In this document: positions 18,690 to 28,435 of the stretch, one piece after another
How positions within the stretch are numbered: position 1 is the first letter of the stretch
How the letters are laid out: every line of letters begins with the position of its first letter
DNA from: UBA4732 sp963823075
GTDB taxonomy: Bacteria; Planctomycetota; Planctomycetia; Gemmatales; Gemmataceae
Length of the DNA: 64,000 bases
Direction of reading: 5' to 3'
Assembly: GCA_963823075.1 (NCBI GenBank)
Contig: CAWGKE010000023.1
Span: forward strand, 930,001-994,000
The notes under the pieces: generated by a model
Database searches by the model: none
Told to the model about the DNA's origin: nothing
What the model saw: the letters and a program-made list of their open reading frames with translations, nothing else
Translations under genes and position numbers: made by a program

Positions 18690-19817
18690 TCATGACCGCG
18701 TTAGGACCAGTTCCTTGGGCGGCGGGCCGGACGGGGCCGGCGCCGACGGCTTCGTCTGAAACCGGCGGCGGAATCGCTCGCCGATCTGGTCCAGGTAGAT
18801 GCGGATCACGTCCGGAGGCACGAAGGCCAGTACCATCGTGAACATGAACATGCTGAAGACCACCAGGCCCATCACGAGGCCGATGCCGAGGTGCATCAGC
18901 ACCGAGGCCGTCACCATCACCGGCCGCCACTTCTTGTTCCAGACCAGGAAGCTGAAGCTGATCTCGGTGAACAGCGTGAAGATCACGCCGCCCGTCATGA
19001 ACAGCTGCCAAAGCCAGAGGTTCTGGCAGAGGAACGTCAGGAACGAGTTGTACAGTCCCACGCGCATCGGGGCGAAATTATAGTTGGCCAGGCACAACCA
19101 CAGGGCCGTCCCGTTCCACCACGACGCCCCCAGCAGCTTCGACGTGCCGGACACGAAGTAGATGATGCAGAAGTGAATCTGGACGAGCCGAACCGCGAAG
19201 TTGGCCGACCACGACGGCACGAGAGGCGGGGTTGCCCCGCCCTTACGGATCTGACGGCGCCGCTCCAGCCAGCGGTCCAGCGACAGCGCGGCGCCGCCGT
19301 CGCCGATCATCATGTACAGCAGCAGGATAATCATCATCGTGTCCATGCCGAACATGCTCGTCTGCAGCCGCTGCACATACTGCATCGCCCCCAACCATGC
19401 CAGCACGGAGGTGACGCGCGTCCACAGTCCTACCGTGAACAGCAGCATCACGGCGAGAATGCCGACGTGGATCACGACGACCCAGACCGGGTCGTGGACG
19501 TGGAAATAGATCGACCAGAGGAAAGAGCCTTTGTCGGAAGTGAGCCGCGGCGGGTCGGTCCAGTGTTCGGGCGGCTCGGGAACCGTCACCTCATGGCGCA
19601 CGTACTCCTGCGCCTCCTGGTCCAGCCAGCTGTGCGGGCCGACGTAGGAGTAGAGGTCGTAGCTGTACACCAGATGGACGTACAGGACGAGGACGCCGCA
19701 GCAGATGCGCATGAACCCGAAGCCGGTCGGGTCGATCGGCGCGAACCAGAAGCGGTTCCAGGCGCGGACCCAGGACGGCATGGCGGCGTCGGACGGCGCG
19801 ACGGTTGGCGTATTCAT
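18690..19817 (-). CDS. HTTM-domain integral membrane protein
   Basis: This 375-aa protein matches the HTTM (horizontally transferred transmembrane) family related to vitamin K-dependent gamma-carboxylase. Visible features are RFWFAPIDPTGFGFMRICCGVLVL near residue 17, several membrane helices, RLVQIHFCIIYFVSGTSKL near 213, WWNGTALW near 233 and WLWQLFMTGGVIFTLFTEISF near 268. A palindrome at 19225-19241 is read in frame as KGGATPPL inside a cytoplasmic loop. It is followed in the same direction by the fate-linked partner upstream at 19875-21185. The reaction it performs in bacteria is unknown. Confidence 0.85.
   Translation of the reverse strand: MNTPTVAPSDAAMPSWVRAWNRFWFAPIDPTGFGFMRICCGVLVLYVHLVYSYDLYSYVGPHSWLDQEAQEYVRHEVTVPEPPEHWTDPPRLTSDKGSFLWSIYFHVHDPVWVVVIHVGILAVMLLFTVGLWTRVTSVLAWLGAMQYVQRLQTSMFGMDTMMIILLLYMMIGDGGAALSLDRWLERRRQIRKGGATPPLVPSWSANFAVRLVQIHFCIIYFVSGTSKLLGASWWNGTALWLCLANYNFAPMRVGLYNSFLTFLCQNLWLWQLFMTGGVIFTLFTEISFSFLVWNKKWRPVMVTASVLMHLGIGLVMGLVVFSMFMFTMVLAFVPPDVIRIYLDQIGERFRRRFQTKPSAPAPSGPPPKELVLTRS
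19225..19241. repeat. Hairpin repeat inside the HTTM gene
   Basis: GGCGGGG, TTG loop, CCCCGCC, followed by CTTACGG. It closely matches the intergenic hairpin at 1921-1939, which is also followed by TTACG. It adds about eight residues in frame to a loop of the HTTM protein. Confidence 0.7.
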
Positions 19818-19874
19818 GACGGCGGCGGCTCCGCAAGCGGGGAACGGGGAACAGCTTTCGCGCTTTCCAGTCGT

Positions 19875-21185
19875 CTACGGACCATCATCCCAGGGCGAAT
19901 CCGTCGGGTCGTCGCGGATTTCCGGCGGATACACGCTCAGGTCCAGCCGGGCGTGCTGCGTCAGACAATCCTTCAGCTTCAAGTCGTCGGGCTTCGTGTC
20001 CGGCGTCAGCGGTTGGCCGTCGCTGCGTCGGTAGTAGATCGGCATGTACCAGTAACGGAATCGGTCGTTGACGTCCACCTGCTTCTTGGTAACAGGGTCG
20101 ATCTTGTCTTCGGTGTGCAGCAGCGTTCCCGTCCGATCGTACTCGCCCATGTAGTAGCCGACGAACCACGACTTGTCCAGCGGGCTGCGCCCCTCGGCCA
20201 TCGCCTGGGGGGTGATGATCGTTTGGCGGAAGCGGTAGACCTTGATGGCGGCGACCGAATTGCTCTCATCGCCCAGCCAGGGGAACTCCTCGGCCACGTG
20301 TCGGACATACGACTCGACCATCTTCACCGCATACTCCTGCGGCTCCTGGTACTGCATGTTGACCGGGATCTGGATGTAATTCTGGTCCTCCAGGGGTATG
20401 TGGTAGACCGTGCCCCAGGATCGTCGGTTTTGCTCGATCTCGTTGCGGGCGGCGAAATCCTCCGGCGCCTGCTGGTACATCACGGTCGTGCTTTCCGTGA
20501 TCGACAGCAACCGCGTGTGGTGAATGGGGGCGGGGTCCTGATCCCTATGAGGGATCTTGTACCATTTCACTCGGCCGTCCTTGTACTTGATGTGGAACCA
20601 GACCAGCGAAGGCGGTCCTGGTTCCGGCGAGTAGAAGTGGTAGGCGTTGTTCAGGTACATGAACTGCAGGTAGGGGCGGTAGAAGTGGACCCACAGCTCT
20701 TGCGACACCCACGGGGCCGAGGCGCCGGGCGGATCGATGGTGGTGGCGGCCGTCATCATACCGCCGAAATGCACCAGGATCAGTGCGCCGGCGACGAGCA
20801 TCCGGGACGGCGTCGGCAGCAGGACCAGCACCGCGCCGACCAGCGACACGACGACCAGCACCGCAAGCGCTATTTGCAGGGAGTCCCAGCTCTTGTCCGC
20901 GCCGAGGAAGGCCAGGAGGGCGGTGAACGCGCCCACGGCCAGGACGCCGGCCGATTCCATGCGCTCCTCGAACGCCTGCCCGGCCGTTTTCAGGCGCAGA
21001 CTCACGGCCGTCCCCGCCGTGATGAGGCCGACCAGGAAGCAGACGAAGCGCACGCCGGCCAGGCCGTCCCCGAACGCCGCAAGGACCAGCCCGACCAGGG
21101 TGACGGCGACGCCGATCCCCATGACCGGCCACGGCTTCGGCTGCGAAAGGCGGCGCGGGAACAGGCCGGCAGGATTGGCGGGCAT
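19875..21185 (-). CDS. Membrane protein paired with HTTM
   Basis: This 436-aa protein has about four N-terminal membrane helices (VMGIGVAVTLVGLVLAAFG; LIALAVLVVVSLVGAVLVLL-like region near residue 110; MLVAGALILVHFGGMMTAATT). A large C-terminal extracytoplasmic domain follows, rich in Tyr and Trp (YLNNAYHFYSPEPGPPSLVWFHIKY near residue 178; SWFVGYYMGEYDRTG near 340). No named domain was recognised. It ends 57 bases before the HTTM start on the same strand, so the two are probably co-transcribed and may act together. Confidence 0.7.
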   Translation of the reverse strand: MPANPAGLFPRRLSQPKPWPVMGIGVAVTLVGLVLAAFGDGLAGVRFVCFLVGLITAGTAVSLRLKTAGQAFEERMESAGVLAVGAFTALLAFLGADKSWDSLQIALAVLVVVSLVGAVLVLLPTPSRMLVAGALILVHFGGMMTAATTIDPPGASAPWVSQELWVHFYRPYLQFMYLNNAYHFYSPEPGPPSLVWFHIKYKDGRVKWYKIPHRDQDPAPIHHTRLLSITESTTVMYQQAPEDFAARNEIEQNRRSWGTVYHIPLEDQNYIQIPVNMQYQEPQEYAVKMVESYVRHVAEEFPWLGDESNSVAAIKVYRFRQTIITPQAMAEGRSPLDKSWFVGYYMGEYDRTGTLLHTEDKIDPVTKKQVDVNDRFRYWYMPIYYRRSDGQPLTPDTKPDDLKLKDCLTQHARLDLSVYPPEIRDDPTDSPWDDGP

Positions 21186-21770
21186 GGAACACCCCTCTGG
21201 CGGGCGATGGCAACAAATACGGGCCGACTGGTCGGCGCAGCTGTATTCTCAGAATACCCGATTCGGCCGTTCAAGCCACGGTCGTTTCTTGGATATTCTC
21301 AGGTGCAAGATGACGCCAGGTATTCGCGCTTCAACAGAACGCGGAAAATAAACTGGCTTGCGCGGCTGCCAGCGACCCTCGATTCGGCCGCAAATCCTGC
21401 GTAAACTCAGCATTTCCCGCAAAACCCGTCAACCCATTAATCTTAGGCGATCCGTTAAAATCCGCGCATCCTTCCCAGATTGCGGTTGACTCCCCCCCTG
21501 TTCATCCTTACCATTTCCCGAACTCGACTGGCTGGAAGCCAAACGGACGCCGCTTGGTGCTGCAGCCTGAGCGACCGTCCCCTTTGGCGGAGACGGTAAT
21601 TCAGACAAGGGACGGCTCCCTTGCCGGTCGGCGGCTGAGCCGCCGTCCTCTGTGTTCCCTGCCCTCCATCCCGCCCTTCGGGTTTGCCCCGCCCAAACGG
21701 TCCACGCCTTGTTGCACGACGTTTCCCCGCGTGGGCCGAGTTCCACACCCAAACGCAGGAGGTTCATCCA
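21186..21770. other. 585-base intergenic region upstream of the TIGR03000 gene
   Basis: No gene was found. It separates divergent genes and so should hold two promoters. Noted elements are a palindrome at 21606-21623 (CAAGGGA, CGGC, TCCCTTG), an overlapping CGGCGGCTGAGCCGCCG hairpin at about 21630, and a relatively A+T-rich part at 21240-21480. Confidence 0.5.
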
Positions 21771-22280
21771 GTGTACAGTGTCGTTCTGATGATGGCGATG
21801 ACGACCGGTGGGCAGACCGCGGACCTGGGCCGTCACGGCGGCGGCTGCTGCGGCGAAACGGCCCATTGCGGCGGCCGGCACCATCGCGGCCACGGCGGCT
21901 GCGGCGAGTCCGCAGGCTGCGGCTCGTGCGGCTACGCCGCCGGCTGCGCCACCTGCGGCGCCAGCAGCTACGGCGGCTGCGCAACCTGCGCCAACGGCGC
22001 CTGCTCCGTGGCGTCGCTCGATCCGACCGCGGCGACGATCGTCGTGTCGCTGCCGGCGGACGCCAAGCTGACGATTGACGATCAGCCCACCACGTCCACG
22101 TCGGACCATCGCGTGTTCGTGTCTCCGAGCCTGACTGCGGGCAAGGACTTCACCTACACGCTGAAGGCCGAGATCACGGTCAACGGCAAGGCCACCGTCG
22201 TCTCCCAGGTCGTGACAGTCCGGGCCGGCGAGGAATCGCAGGTGACCCTGGCCGCCCCGACCGGGGTGGCCGCGCGGTGA
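21771..22280 (+). CDS. TIGR03000 protein with Cys/Gly/His-rich N-terminus
   Basis: This 169-aa protein starts at GTG (21771), with AGGAGG eight bases upstream. Residues 20-80 are packed with Cys, His and Gly (HGGGCCGETAHCGG, GCGSCGYAAGCATCG, GCATCANGACSV), about sixteen Cys in all, and could bind metal or form disulfide or thiol networks. The C-terminal half is the TIGR03000 beta-domain of planctomycetes (TIVVSLPADAKLTIDDQPT near residue 84; FTYTLKAEITVNGK near 125). Its function is unknown. No classical signal peptide was seen, though the short hydrophobic start may help export. Confidence 0.85.
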   Translation: MYSVVLMMAMTTGGQTADLGRHGGGCCGETAHCGGRHHRGHGGCGESAGCGSCGYAAGCATCGASSYGGCATCANGACSVASLDPTAATIVVSLPADAKLTIDDQPTTSTSDHRVFVSPSLTAGKDFTYTLKAEITVNGKATVVSQVVTVRAGEESQVTLAAPTGVAAR

Positions 22281-22288
22281 GCGCCTGT

Positions 22289-23311
22289 TTAGGACTGCGG
22301 GCGCGTTGGGACCCTGCCGGTAGTAGAGGCAGGGCCAACCCGCCCGCGGCGATTTGGAGGGGCGGTTCCTGTCTGGGAATCGCCCCTTACCTTTTCCCAC
22401 CGACCGCGGCCCCTCCGACGGCCATGCCCCACGCTGCGCAACCGTTCCGCCAGACGATTCGGGTAATCGGTCGTCAGGCCGTCCACGCCCCAGTCGATCA
22501 GGCGCTTCCAGTGTTCCGGCTCATTGACCGTCCAGGGCAAGACGTAAACTCCCTCCGCGTGGACCTGACGCACCAATTCCTCGTCCACAAAGTCGAAGCT
22601 CGGACAGTAAATCCGCGCGTCGGCGCGGAAGACCAGCTCGGTGAAAGCCACCGGCGCCGTATGCGCGATCAGTACCGCCCCGGTCAGCCGCGGCTCGAGC
22701 GCGCGCAAGCGGCGGACGCAACGGTGGTCGAAGCTGCGCACCGTGGTGCGGCCGGCGACCTCCGCTTCCTGCACCGTCGCCGCCACGCGCCGCTCCAGGA
22801 GTTCCGATGCGCTGGGGTGGAAAGGGACGCTCTTCAATTCGAGGTCGAAGCCGGCGTGCGCGGCGCGGACTTGCTGTTCCGCCGATTTGCCGACGCGCGC
22901 TCCCGATTCGCCGGCGTAGGCAACGGCGAACCGGAACAGATCGGTCAGCGTCGGCACAGCAAAAGGACCGACGCCGTGCTGTTCGGCGAACCATCGAGCC
23001 AGCGGCGGCACGACGGCGTCCTGATCCGGAAAGCGCCCGGGATCGGGGTTGCGGTCGGCGCGCCAGCAACGCAGGGCGGCCAGGCTGAGGTCGGCGACGG
23101 CGGGGCATGGGACGCCTGCAACTGTCGGCGTGAAGAGCGCGGCATCGAGGATCGGGGCATGACAGAGAACCACGACGCCGTCGCGGGTGAGGTGGAGGTC
23201 GGTTTCGATGCTGGAGACGCCGGCGTCGAGGGCCGCTTCAAAGGCGGCCAATGTGTTTTCCGGCTTCAGGCCGCGGGCGCCGCGGTGGCCCTGGAGGTGA
23301 AACGGCGGCAT
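22289..23311 (-). CDS. ugpQ-like: Glycerophosphodiester phosphodiesterase
   Basis: This 340-aa cytosolic GDPD-family protein should hydrolyse glycerophosphodiesters to an alcohol and glycerol 3-phosphate. The family motifs are present: the catalytic HRGARGLKPENTLAAF near residue 9, IETDLHLTRDGVVVLCHAP near 33 (E, D and H metal/catalytic residues), and FDLELKS near 137. The C-terminus continues with VYVLPWTVNEPEHW and GVDGLTTDYPNRL. The last roughly 40 residues are Gly/Arg/Pro-rich and come from a GC-rich repeat, so the ancestral protein probably ended near residue 295. The start at 23311 is the ATG nearest the domain. Confidence 0.88.
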   Translation of the reverse strand: MPPFHLQGHRGARGLKPENTLAAFEAALDAGVSSIETDLHLTRDGVVVLCHAPILDAALFTPTVAGVPCPAVADLSLAALRCWRADRNPDPGRFPDQDAVVPPLARWFAEQHGVGPFAVPTLTDLFRFAVAYAGESGARVGKSAEQQVRAAHAGFDLELKSVPFHPSASELLERRVAATVQEAEVAGRTTVRSFDHRCVRRLRALEPRLTGAVLIAHTAPVAFTELVFRADARIYCPSFDFVDEELVRQVHAEGVYVLPWTVNEPEHWKRLIDWGVDGLTTDYPNRLAERLRSVGHGRRRGRGRWEKVRGDSQTGTAPPNRRGRVGPASTTGRVPTRPQS

Positions 23312-23682
23312 GGTGCGACCGAAATACCTCGCCGGGACGAGCATCCCGGCGAGGCGGAGAAAGAGGAAGAGGTCCGGGGCCGGGCCATGCGAGCCTTTCC
23401 CGACCCGTTGAGGTTAGTTAAGGGGCTGCGACAGCTGGCGTCAAGAAGCCTCAGCGGAATCGTGCGGCGACGGGCCGGCCCGGAGTCGGCTGACCAAGGG
23501 GATGGATGAAGCCGGGCGATTGCGACCTTTTCCGTCTTTTGCCGCTTTGCGCATTTCCGCGTCCCTCCGTCTCGGAGCGGCGCCAGTTGTCGTTGACCGC
23601 CCGCCTGCCTTTCCGTACTATCCCGCCCGCGCCGCGGCGGCCCGTCGTCGAACCGCCGCGTCCCCAAACACCCTAGCGGGTG
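23312..23682. other. Intergenic region between divergent genes
   Basis: This 371-base gap has no convincing gene. It must hold the promoters of the phosphodiesterase gene (left) and the AsmA-like gene (right). The block at 23520-23580, TTTTCC...TTTTGCC...TTTCC, is less GC-rich than the rest. Confidence 0.4.
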
Positions 23683-26600
23683 ATGTGCATGGCCTGGCGG
23701 AAATGGCTGGTCCGAGGTCTGGTTTTCTCCGTCCTGGGCCTGGCGGCCCTGGCGGCCGTTGTTTATCAGGCCTGGACCAACCCCGCCGCCGTCCGCGCCC
23801 TGGTGATCGCCCAGGTCCGCACCCGCTTCACCGAGGGCTGCGTCAGCGTCGGACTCGACTCCGCCCAGTTCCGCCTGCTCGGCGGCGTCGCCGTCGCCGA
23901 TCTGCGCGTCGCCCGCACCGACGGCCTGGATCGCAAGGATTTTCTCTACGTCCCCTCCGCCGTCGTTTACCACGACAAGGAACGGCTGGCCCAGGGCGCC
24001 GTCGTCGTCCGCAAAGTCGAATTGCACCGACCGCAGATCCGCATTGTCATCGACCGCGACGGCCATTGCAACCTGGCCGGCCTGCTCGCCCCTACCGATC
24101 CCCGGGTGCTTTTTCCCACCATCGTGGTGGACCAGGGCACGCTGGTCGTCGAGAACGGCGCCGCGGCGGGAACGCCGCTCGTGGAAATCAAGAACGTGAG
24201 CCTGACGTCCGTCGAGGACCCGCCCGGGACCGTCACGGTTTCGGGGACCGGAATGAGCGACGTGGCCGGCCCCGTCCGCCTGCGGGCCGTGCTGCACCGG
24301 ACGACCTGGGACGTCGCCGCGACGGTGGACGCCGACCAAGCGCCCGTCGGCCCCGATCTGGTCCAGCGCCTGGCCTCCTTCTGTTCCAACGCCGCCGACC
24401 ACGTCCGCCAACTCCGCGGCGACGGCGCCGTCCACGTCGCCCTCGCCTACCACCCCGCCAATTCCCAGCCGTTCACCTACGACGCCACCCTCCGCCTCCA
24501 GCATGGCGAGTTGAGCCACGCCTGTCTGCCGTTGCCGCTGAAGGACCTCGACGCCGTCGTCCACGTCGTCAACGGCCTGATCCCTCTGGCGCACTGCACG
24601 GCCCGCGCCGGAGACGCCCGCCTCGACCTTACTCTCAAGGACCTGACTCCGCCCAAGACCACTTCCGAATCGATTTACGACAACGTACGCGAACTCGACC
24701 TTATCGTCACGCACCTTCCGGTGACGGCCGACCTCTTCCCGCAGATGCCCGAGTGTGTGCGCCAGCTCCAGCAAACGTACAAACCGACCGGCCCCCTCAA
24801 CCTCACGCACACCTTTCGCCGCGACGGCCCCGGCAAATGGCGCCAGCGCCGGGTCCTCCACCCGGACGGCATGACGGCCGAGTTCGCCGGCTTCCGTTAC
24901 CCGGCGGCCAATGTCGCCGGGACCATCGACTTCGAGGTCAACAGCGACAAGGCGATGACCTGCGCCATCGACCTGACCGGCGCCGCCGGCGGCCGGCCCA
25001 TCACCCTCAAGGGGACGGTCCACGGCTCCGGCCCGGCGCCCGCCGTCGATCTCGCCGTCGCCGGCGACGACCTGCCGCTGGACGACAAGATGCTCCAGGC
25101 GCTGCCCGACCCGGCCCAGAAGATCGCCCGGCAATTCCTGCCGGAGCGGAGCCGGCGACTCGGCCTCAAGGCGGCCCCGATGGGACGGGCGGACGTCCGG
25201 GCGACCATCCGCCGCGACGCGGACAAGGACTTCACCAACCACTACGTCGTCCGCGTCCACGACGCCTCGGTGCAGTACGACCTATTTCCGCTGGCCCTGG
25301 AGAAGGTCAGCGGCGATCTGGACATGCGCGATCCGGGCGGCTGGGTCTGCCGCAACTGCCGCGCCGTCCACGACGGCGGCGCCCTCCGCGTCGAGGGCCA
25401 GTCCTACGCTTCGCCCAAGGGCGGCGGCGCCCCCGACCGCATCTACATCGTCATCGACGGCGACGATCTGCCGGTGGACGCCGACGACTTCAAGAACGCC
25501 CTGGCCCCGCCGCAGTCGCCGGATCGGGCCGCCCTCCGCACCGCCTGGGAGGCGCTGTCCGTGGGCGGCCGCATGGGCTTCCATGCCGTCGTGGACCAGT
25601 CGCTCCACCAGCCCCGGGACATCGACGTGGCCGTCGCGGTCCACGGTTGTTCCCTCAAGCCGCGCTTCTTCCCCTACCTCCTCGACCAGTTCACGGCCTC
25701 AGTGCGCTACACGCATGAACAGGTGTTCCTGGCCGACCTGCAAGCGCGGCACGGCGCCAGCGTGCTGAGCCTGGACCGGGGGCGGGTGGTGGTTAAGCCG
25801 GGCGGCGGCTTCCAGGCGCGGTTGGAGCGCATTCGCGGCGCCCCGCTGGCGCCGGACGGCGATTTTCTGGAGGCGCTGCCGGACTCGCTGCGGACCGGCC
25901 TGGCGGGGCTGCGCCTGCGCGGCCCGCTGACGGCCACGGCCGATCTGGTCGTGGACTCGCCGGGCGAGGTGGGCGGCCCGATGGTGCTGTGGTGGGACGG
26001 GACGGCGGACCTGCATGACGCCGCCCTGCGGCTCGGCGTGGACGTTACCGCTGTCGAGGGGCAGGCGTCCTGCTGCGGTCTGTACAACGGCCGGCGGCTG
26101 GAATCGCTGGTCGGCAACGTGCTGCTGCAACGGGCCGAAGTGCTAGGCCAGCCGGTCGAGAACTTCCACACGAGGCTCGAAGTCGAACCCGGCTCGCCGA
26201 CCACGCTGCGTTTCCGCGATCTTAAGGCCGACCTCTACGACGGGACGCTCGGCGGCGAGGGCCGCTTCGATTTCGGGCCGGAGACGCGGTTCGACGTGAC
26301 ATTGAAGGCATTGCGGATCGACATGGGGGAATTTGCGCGGGGCAACAACTTCGGGCCGGACGCCCAGATGAAAGGGTTTGCATCGGCCGCCTTGCACCTG
26401 TCCGGCGACGGCGGGGACGTCAGCGGCTTGAAGGGCAACGGTCGCATCGACGTGGCGGACGGCAAGCTGTACAAGCTGCCGCTGCAGCTGGACTTGCTCA
26501 AGGCGTTCGGCCTGCGTTTGCCGGATCGCACGGCCTTCGAGCAGGCGCACGCGGTGTTCGCCGTCGATGGGCCGCAGCTGGACGTGCAGGGCCTGGACCT

Positions 26601-26850
26601 GTACGGCAACGCCGTGAGTCTGCGTGGCCGCGGTACGGTGGACCTGGTTTCCGGCGGCCTCAATCTCGACTTCAACGCCGACTGGGGCCGCCTGGCCGAG
26701 GTGCTGCCGGCAGGCGTCAACGAAATCCCGCGGGCGGTGAGCGACCAGCTGCTCAAGATCAAGATGCGCGGCCGCATCGGCGACGTGCGCTTCGAGAAGG
26801 AGCTGGCGCCGGGCGTGGTCGATTGGGTCGAGGGGGCGGTGGGGCCGTGA
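23683..26850 (+). CDS. AsmA/TamB-like envelope protein, about 1055 aa
   Basis: There is one N-terminal membrane anchor (WLVRGLVFSVLGLAALAAVVY), then a long periplasmic beta-rich chain typical of AsmA-like (DUF3971/AsmA-2) proteins thought to move or organise lipids at the outer membrane. Marks are an N-terminal VRALVIAQVRTRFTEG near residue 38 and a C-terminal AsmA-like ending (GKLYKLPLQLDLLKAFGLRLPD near 930; GRGTVDLVSGGLNLDF near 984; LPAGVNEIPRAVSDQL near 1010). GTG at 23680 and ATG at 23683 and 23689 are all possible starts. No frameshift is seen over 3.1 kb. It is followed by an LptF/G-type permease, which supports an envelope lipid role. Confidence 0.78.
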   Translation: MCMAWRKWLVRGLVFSVLGLAALAAVVYQAWTNPAAVRALVIAQVRTRFTEGCVSVGLDSAQFRLLGGVAVADLRVARTDGLDRKDFLYVPSAVVYHDKERLAQGAVVVRKVELHRPQIRIVIDRDGHCNLAGLLAPTDPRVLFPTIVVDQGTLVVENGAAAGTPLVEIKNVSLTSVEDPPGTVTVSGTGMSDVAGPVRLRAVLHRTTWDVAATVDADQAPVGPDLVQRLASFCSNAADHVRQLRGDGAVHVALAYHPANSQPFTYDATLRLQHGELSHACLPLPLKDLDAVVHVVNGLIPLAHCTARAGDARLDLTLKDLTPPKTTSESIYDNVRELDLIVTHLPVTADLFPQMPECVRQLQQTYKPTGPLNLTHTFRRDGPGKWRQRRVLHPDGMTAEFAGFRYPAANVAGTIDFEVNSDKAMTCAIDLTGAAGGRPITLKGTVHGSGPAPAVDLAVAGDDLPLDDKMLQALPDPAQKIARQFLPERSRRLGLKAAPMGRADVRATIRRDADKDFTNHYVVRVHDASVQYDLFPLALEKVSGDLDMRDPGGWVCRNCRAVHDGGALRVEGQSYASPKGGGAPDRIYIVIDGDDLPVDADDFKNALAPPQSPDRAALRTAWEALSVGGRMGFHAVVDQSLHQPRDIDVAVAVHGCSLKPRFFPYLLDQFTASVRYTHEQVFLADLQARHGASVLSLDRGRVVVKPGGGFQARLERIRGAPLAPDGDFLEALPDSLRTGLAGLRLRGPLTATADLVVDSPGEVGGPMVLWWDGTADLHDAALRLGVDVTAVEGQASCCGLYNGRRLESLVGNVLLQRAEVLGQPVENFHTRLEVEPGSPTTLRFRDLKADLYDGTLGGEGRFDFGPETRFDVTLKALRIDMGEFARGNNFGPDAQMKGFASAALHLSGDGGDVSGLKGNGRIDVADGKLYKLPLQLDLLKAFGLRLPDRTAFEQAHAVFAVDGPQLDVQGLDLYGNAVSLRGRGTVDLVSGGLNLDFNADWGRLAEVLPAGVNEIPRAVSDQLLKIKMRGRIGDVRFEKELAPGVVDWVEGAVGP

Positions 26851-26857
26851 CAGGAGC

Positions 26858-26930
26858 GGTCGGTTAGCCGCGACCCGACAGGGGAGCGCTCCGTCCAAGC
26901 GCTCCCCTGTCGGGTCGCGGCTAACCGACC
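26858..26930. repeat. Perfect 33-bp inverted repeat between AsmA-like and LptF-like genes
   Basis: The arms at 26858-26890 and 26898-26930 are exact inverted copies with a 7-base loop. It begins eight bases after the AsmA-like stop. Its outer part (GGTTAGCCGCG) matches the outer part of the palindrome at 31616-31665 (GTTTAGCCGCGG), so both belong to one repeat family. Confidence 0.9.
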
Positions 26931-26989
26931 ACGACATACTCAAGATCGACGACCGTTCCGCCGATAAAAGCCTGGATACGGAGGCTGAC

Positions 26990-28222
26990 GTGTTTGGCAG
27001 CATCCTTCACCGGATGATCCTCTGGGGACTGATCAAGGTGTTCCTGATGTCGCTGGTCGGCATCACGGGCATCCTGCTCATGGCGGGGATCGTGGCCGAG
27101 GCGTCGCAGGAGGGCCTCAGCCCCACCCAGATCCTTGCGGCCATCCCCCTTATCATCCCCAGCACCCTGCCGTACACGGTCCCGGCCACCACGCTGTTCG
27201 CCTGCTGCGTGGTCTACGGCCGACTCGCCGCCGACAACGAGATCCTCGCCATCAAATCGTCCGGCGTGAACATCCTGCACGTCGTGCGGCCCGGCCTGCT
27301 GCTCGGTCTGGCCGCCAGCGCCCTCACCCTCGGTCTGTACTGGGACGTCATTCCCTCGACCCATCGGATGCTGCGTCAGATGGCCTTCAACGACGCGGAG
27401 GAGCTGATTTACTCCATGCTCCGCCGGCAGAACAGCTTCAATTATCCCCAAATGCCCTATGCAATATGGGTGAGAGGCGTGGACGGCAAGAAACTCCTCG
27501 ATCCGGTCGTCAAGGGGCGCGACCCACAGGGCCGAACCACCTTCGTGGCCCAGGCCCGCGAGGCGGAGCTGGGCGTGGACATGAAGCAGCGCACGCTGAT
27601 CTTCCGCATGCGCTCCGGCTCCATCATTTTTGCGGATGGCAGCAACGCGAACTTCGCAGACCGGGAGGTCCCGGTGACCATGCCGCCCAATTTCGGCAAG
27701 GAGGGCCTGCTGCGCCCCCGCGACATGACCTGGGACGAGTTGCTGACCCAGCGGCGGAAGTTCCAGGACTACGACGCGATCTACAAAAAGGAGATCGACG
27801 CTCGCATCCGGGGCGGCGACGCGGCTGGCAGCGCCAAAGCGCTGCCCTCGCCGGACGGCCTCCCCGACGACCCTCCCAACCACAAAAAAGACCTGAAACA
27901 GCTCCAGTTCGAGGATGAATACCTGCACCAGCAGGTTCTCTGGCTGGACGTGGAGCTGCTGATGCGGCCGGCGCTGAGCGTGGGCTGTTTCTGCTTCATC
28001 CTGGTGGGCTGTCCGGTCGGCATCTGGTTAAGCCGCAACGACTACCTGAGCGCCTTCATCGTCTGCTTCCTACCGATCGTCCTCATTTACTATCCGCTGA
28101 TGCTGTGCGGCACCGGGCTGGCCAAGGAAGGCCACATGGACCCGATCGCCCTGGTCTGGGGCGCCAACCTGCTCATGGGCCTCATCGGCGGCGCGCTGTT
28201 CTGGCGGCTGCTGCGGAACTAG
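26990..28222 (+). CDS. LptF/LptG-family permease (YjgP/YjgQ)
   Basis: This 410-aa protein has the LptF/G layout: two N-terminal helix groups (LIKVFLMSLVGITGILLMAGI; IPLIIPSTLPYTVPATTLFACC), then YGRLAADNEILAIKSSGVNILHVVRPGLLLG near residue 75, a periplasmic jellyroll-type loop (about residues 130-300), and C-terminal helices. The YGRLxxDNEIxAIxSSG signature is diagnostic. In LPS-bearing bacteria LptF and LptG bridge the inner membrane to the LPS transport chain. A GTG start at 26990 is supported by GGAGG just upstream. Its partner may be elsewhere. Confidence 0.88.
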   Translation: MFGSILHRMILWGLIKVFLMSLVGITGILLMAGIVAEASQEGLSPTQILAAIPLIIPSTLPYTVPATTLFACCVVYGRLAADNEILAIKSSGVNILHVVRPGLLLGLAASALTLGLYWDVIPSTHRMLRQMAFNDAEELIYSMLRRQNSFNYPQMPYAIWVRGVDGKKLLDPVVKGRDPQGRTTFVAQAREAELGVDMKQRTLIFRMRSGSIIFADGSNANFADREVPVTMPPNFGKEGLLRPRDMTWDELLTQRRKFQDYDAIYKKEIDARIRGGDAAGSAKALPSPDGLPDDPPNHKKDLKQLQFEDEYLHQQVLWLDVELLMRPALSVGCFCFILVGCPVGIWLSRNDYLSAFIVCFLPIVLIYYPLMLCGTGLAKEGHMDPIALVWGANLLMGLIGGALFWRLLRN

Positions 28223-28435
28223 GGCGCCGTCATCCCCGCGTCTCCTCGTCGCCGACCGACCGTAACCTGGACGGGGCGGCCGTCGATTGACAGCCCTACC
28301 GCCGCGTCGGGCAGCTACAGACCGTGTCCTGCCGCCCAGGGCAAACGCATCAAAGTTTCCCCAGAGCAGTCAGACATAGAGGGCCTGGAACGCAAGGACG
28401 CGCTCTACGGCGGCGCCCTGGCCGTCGTCTGCCTC

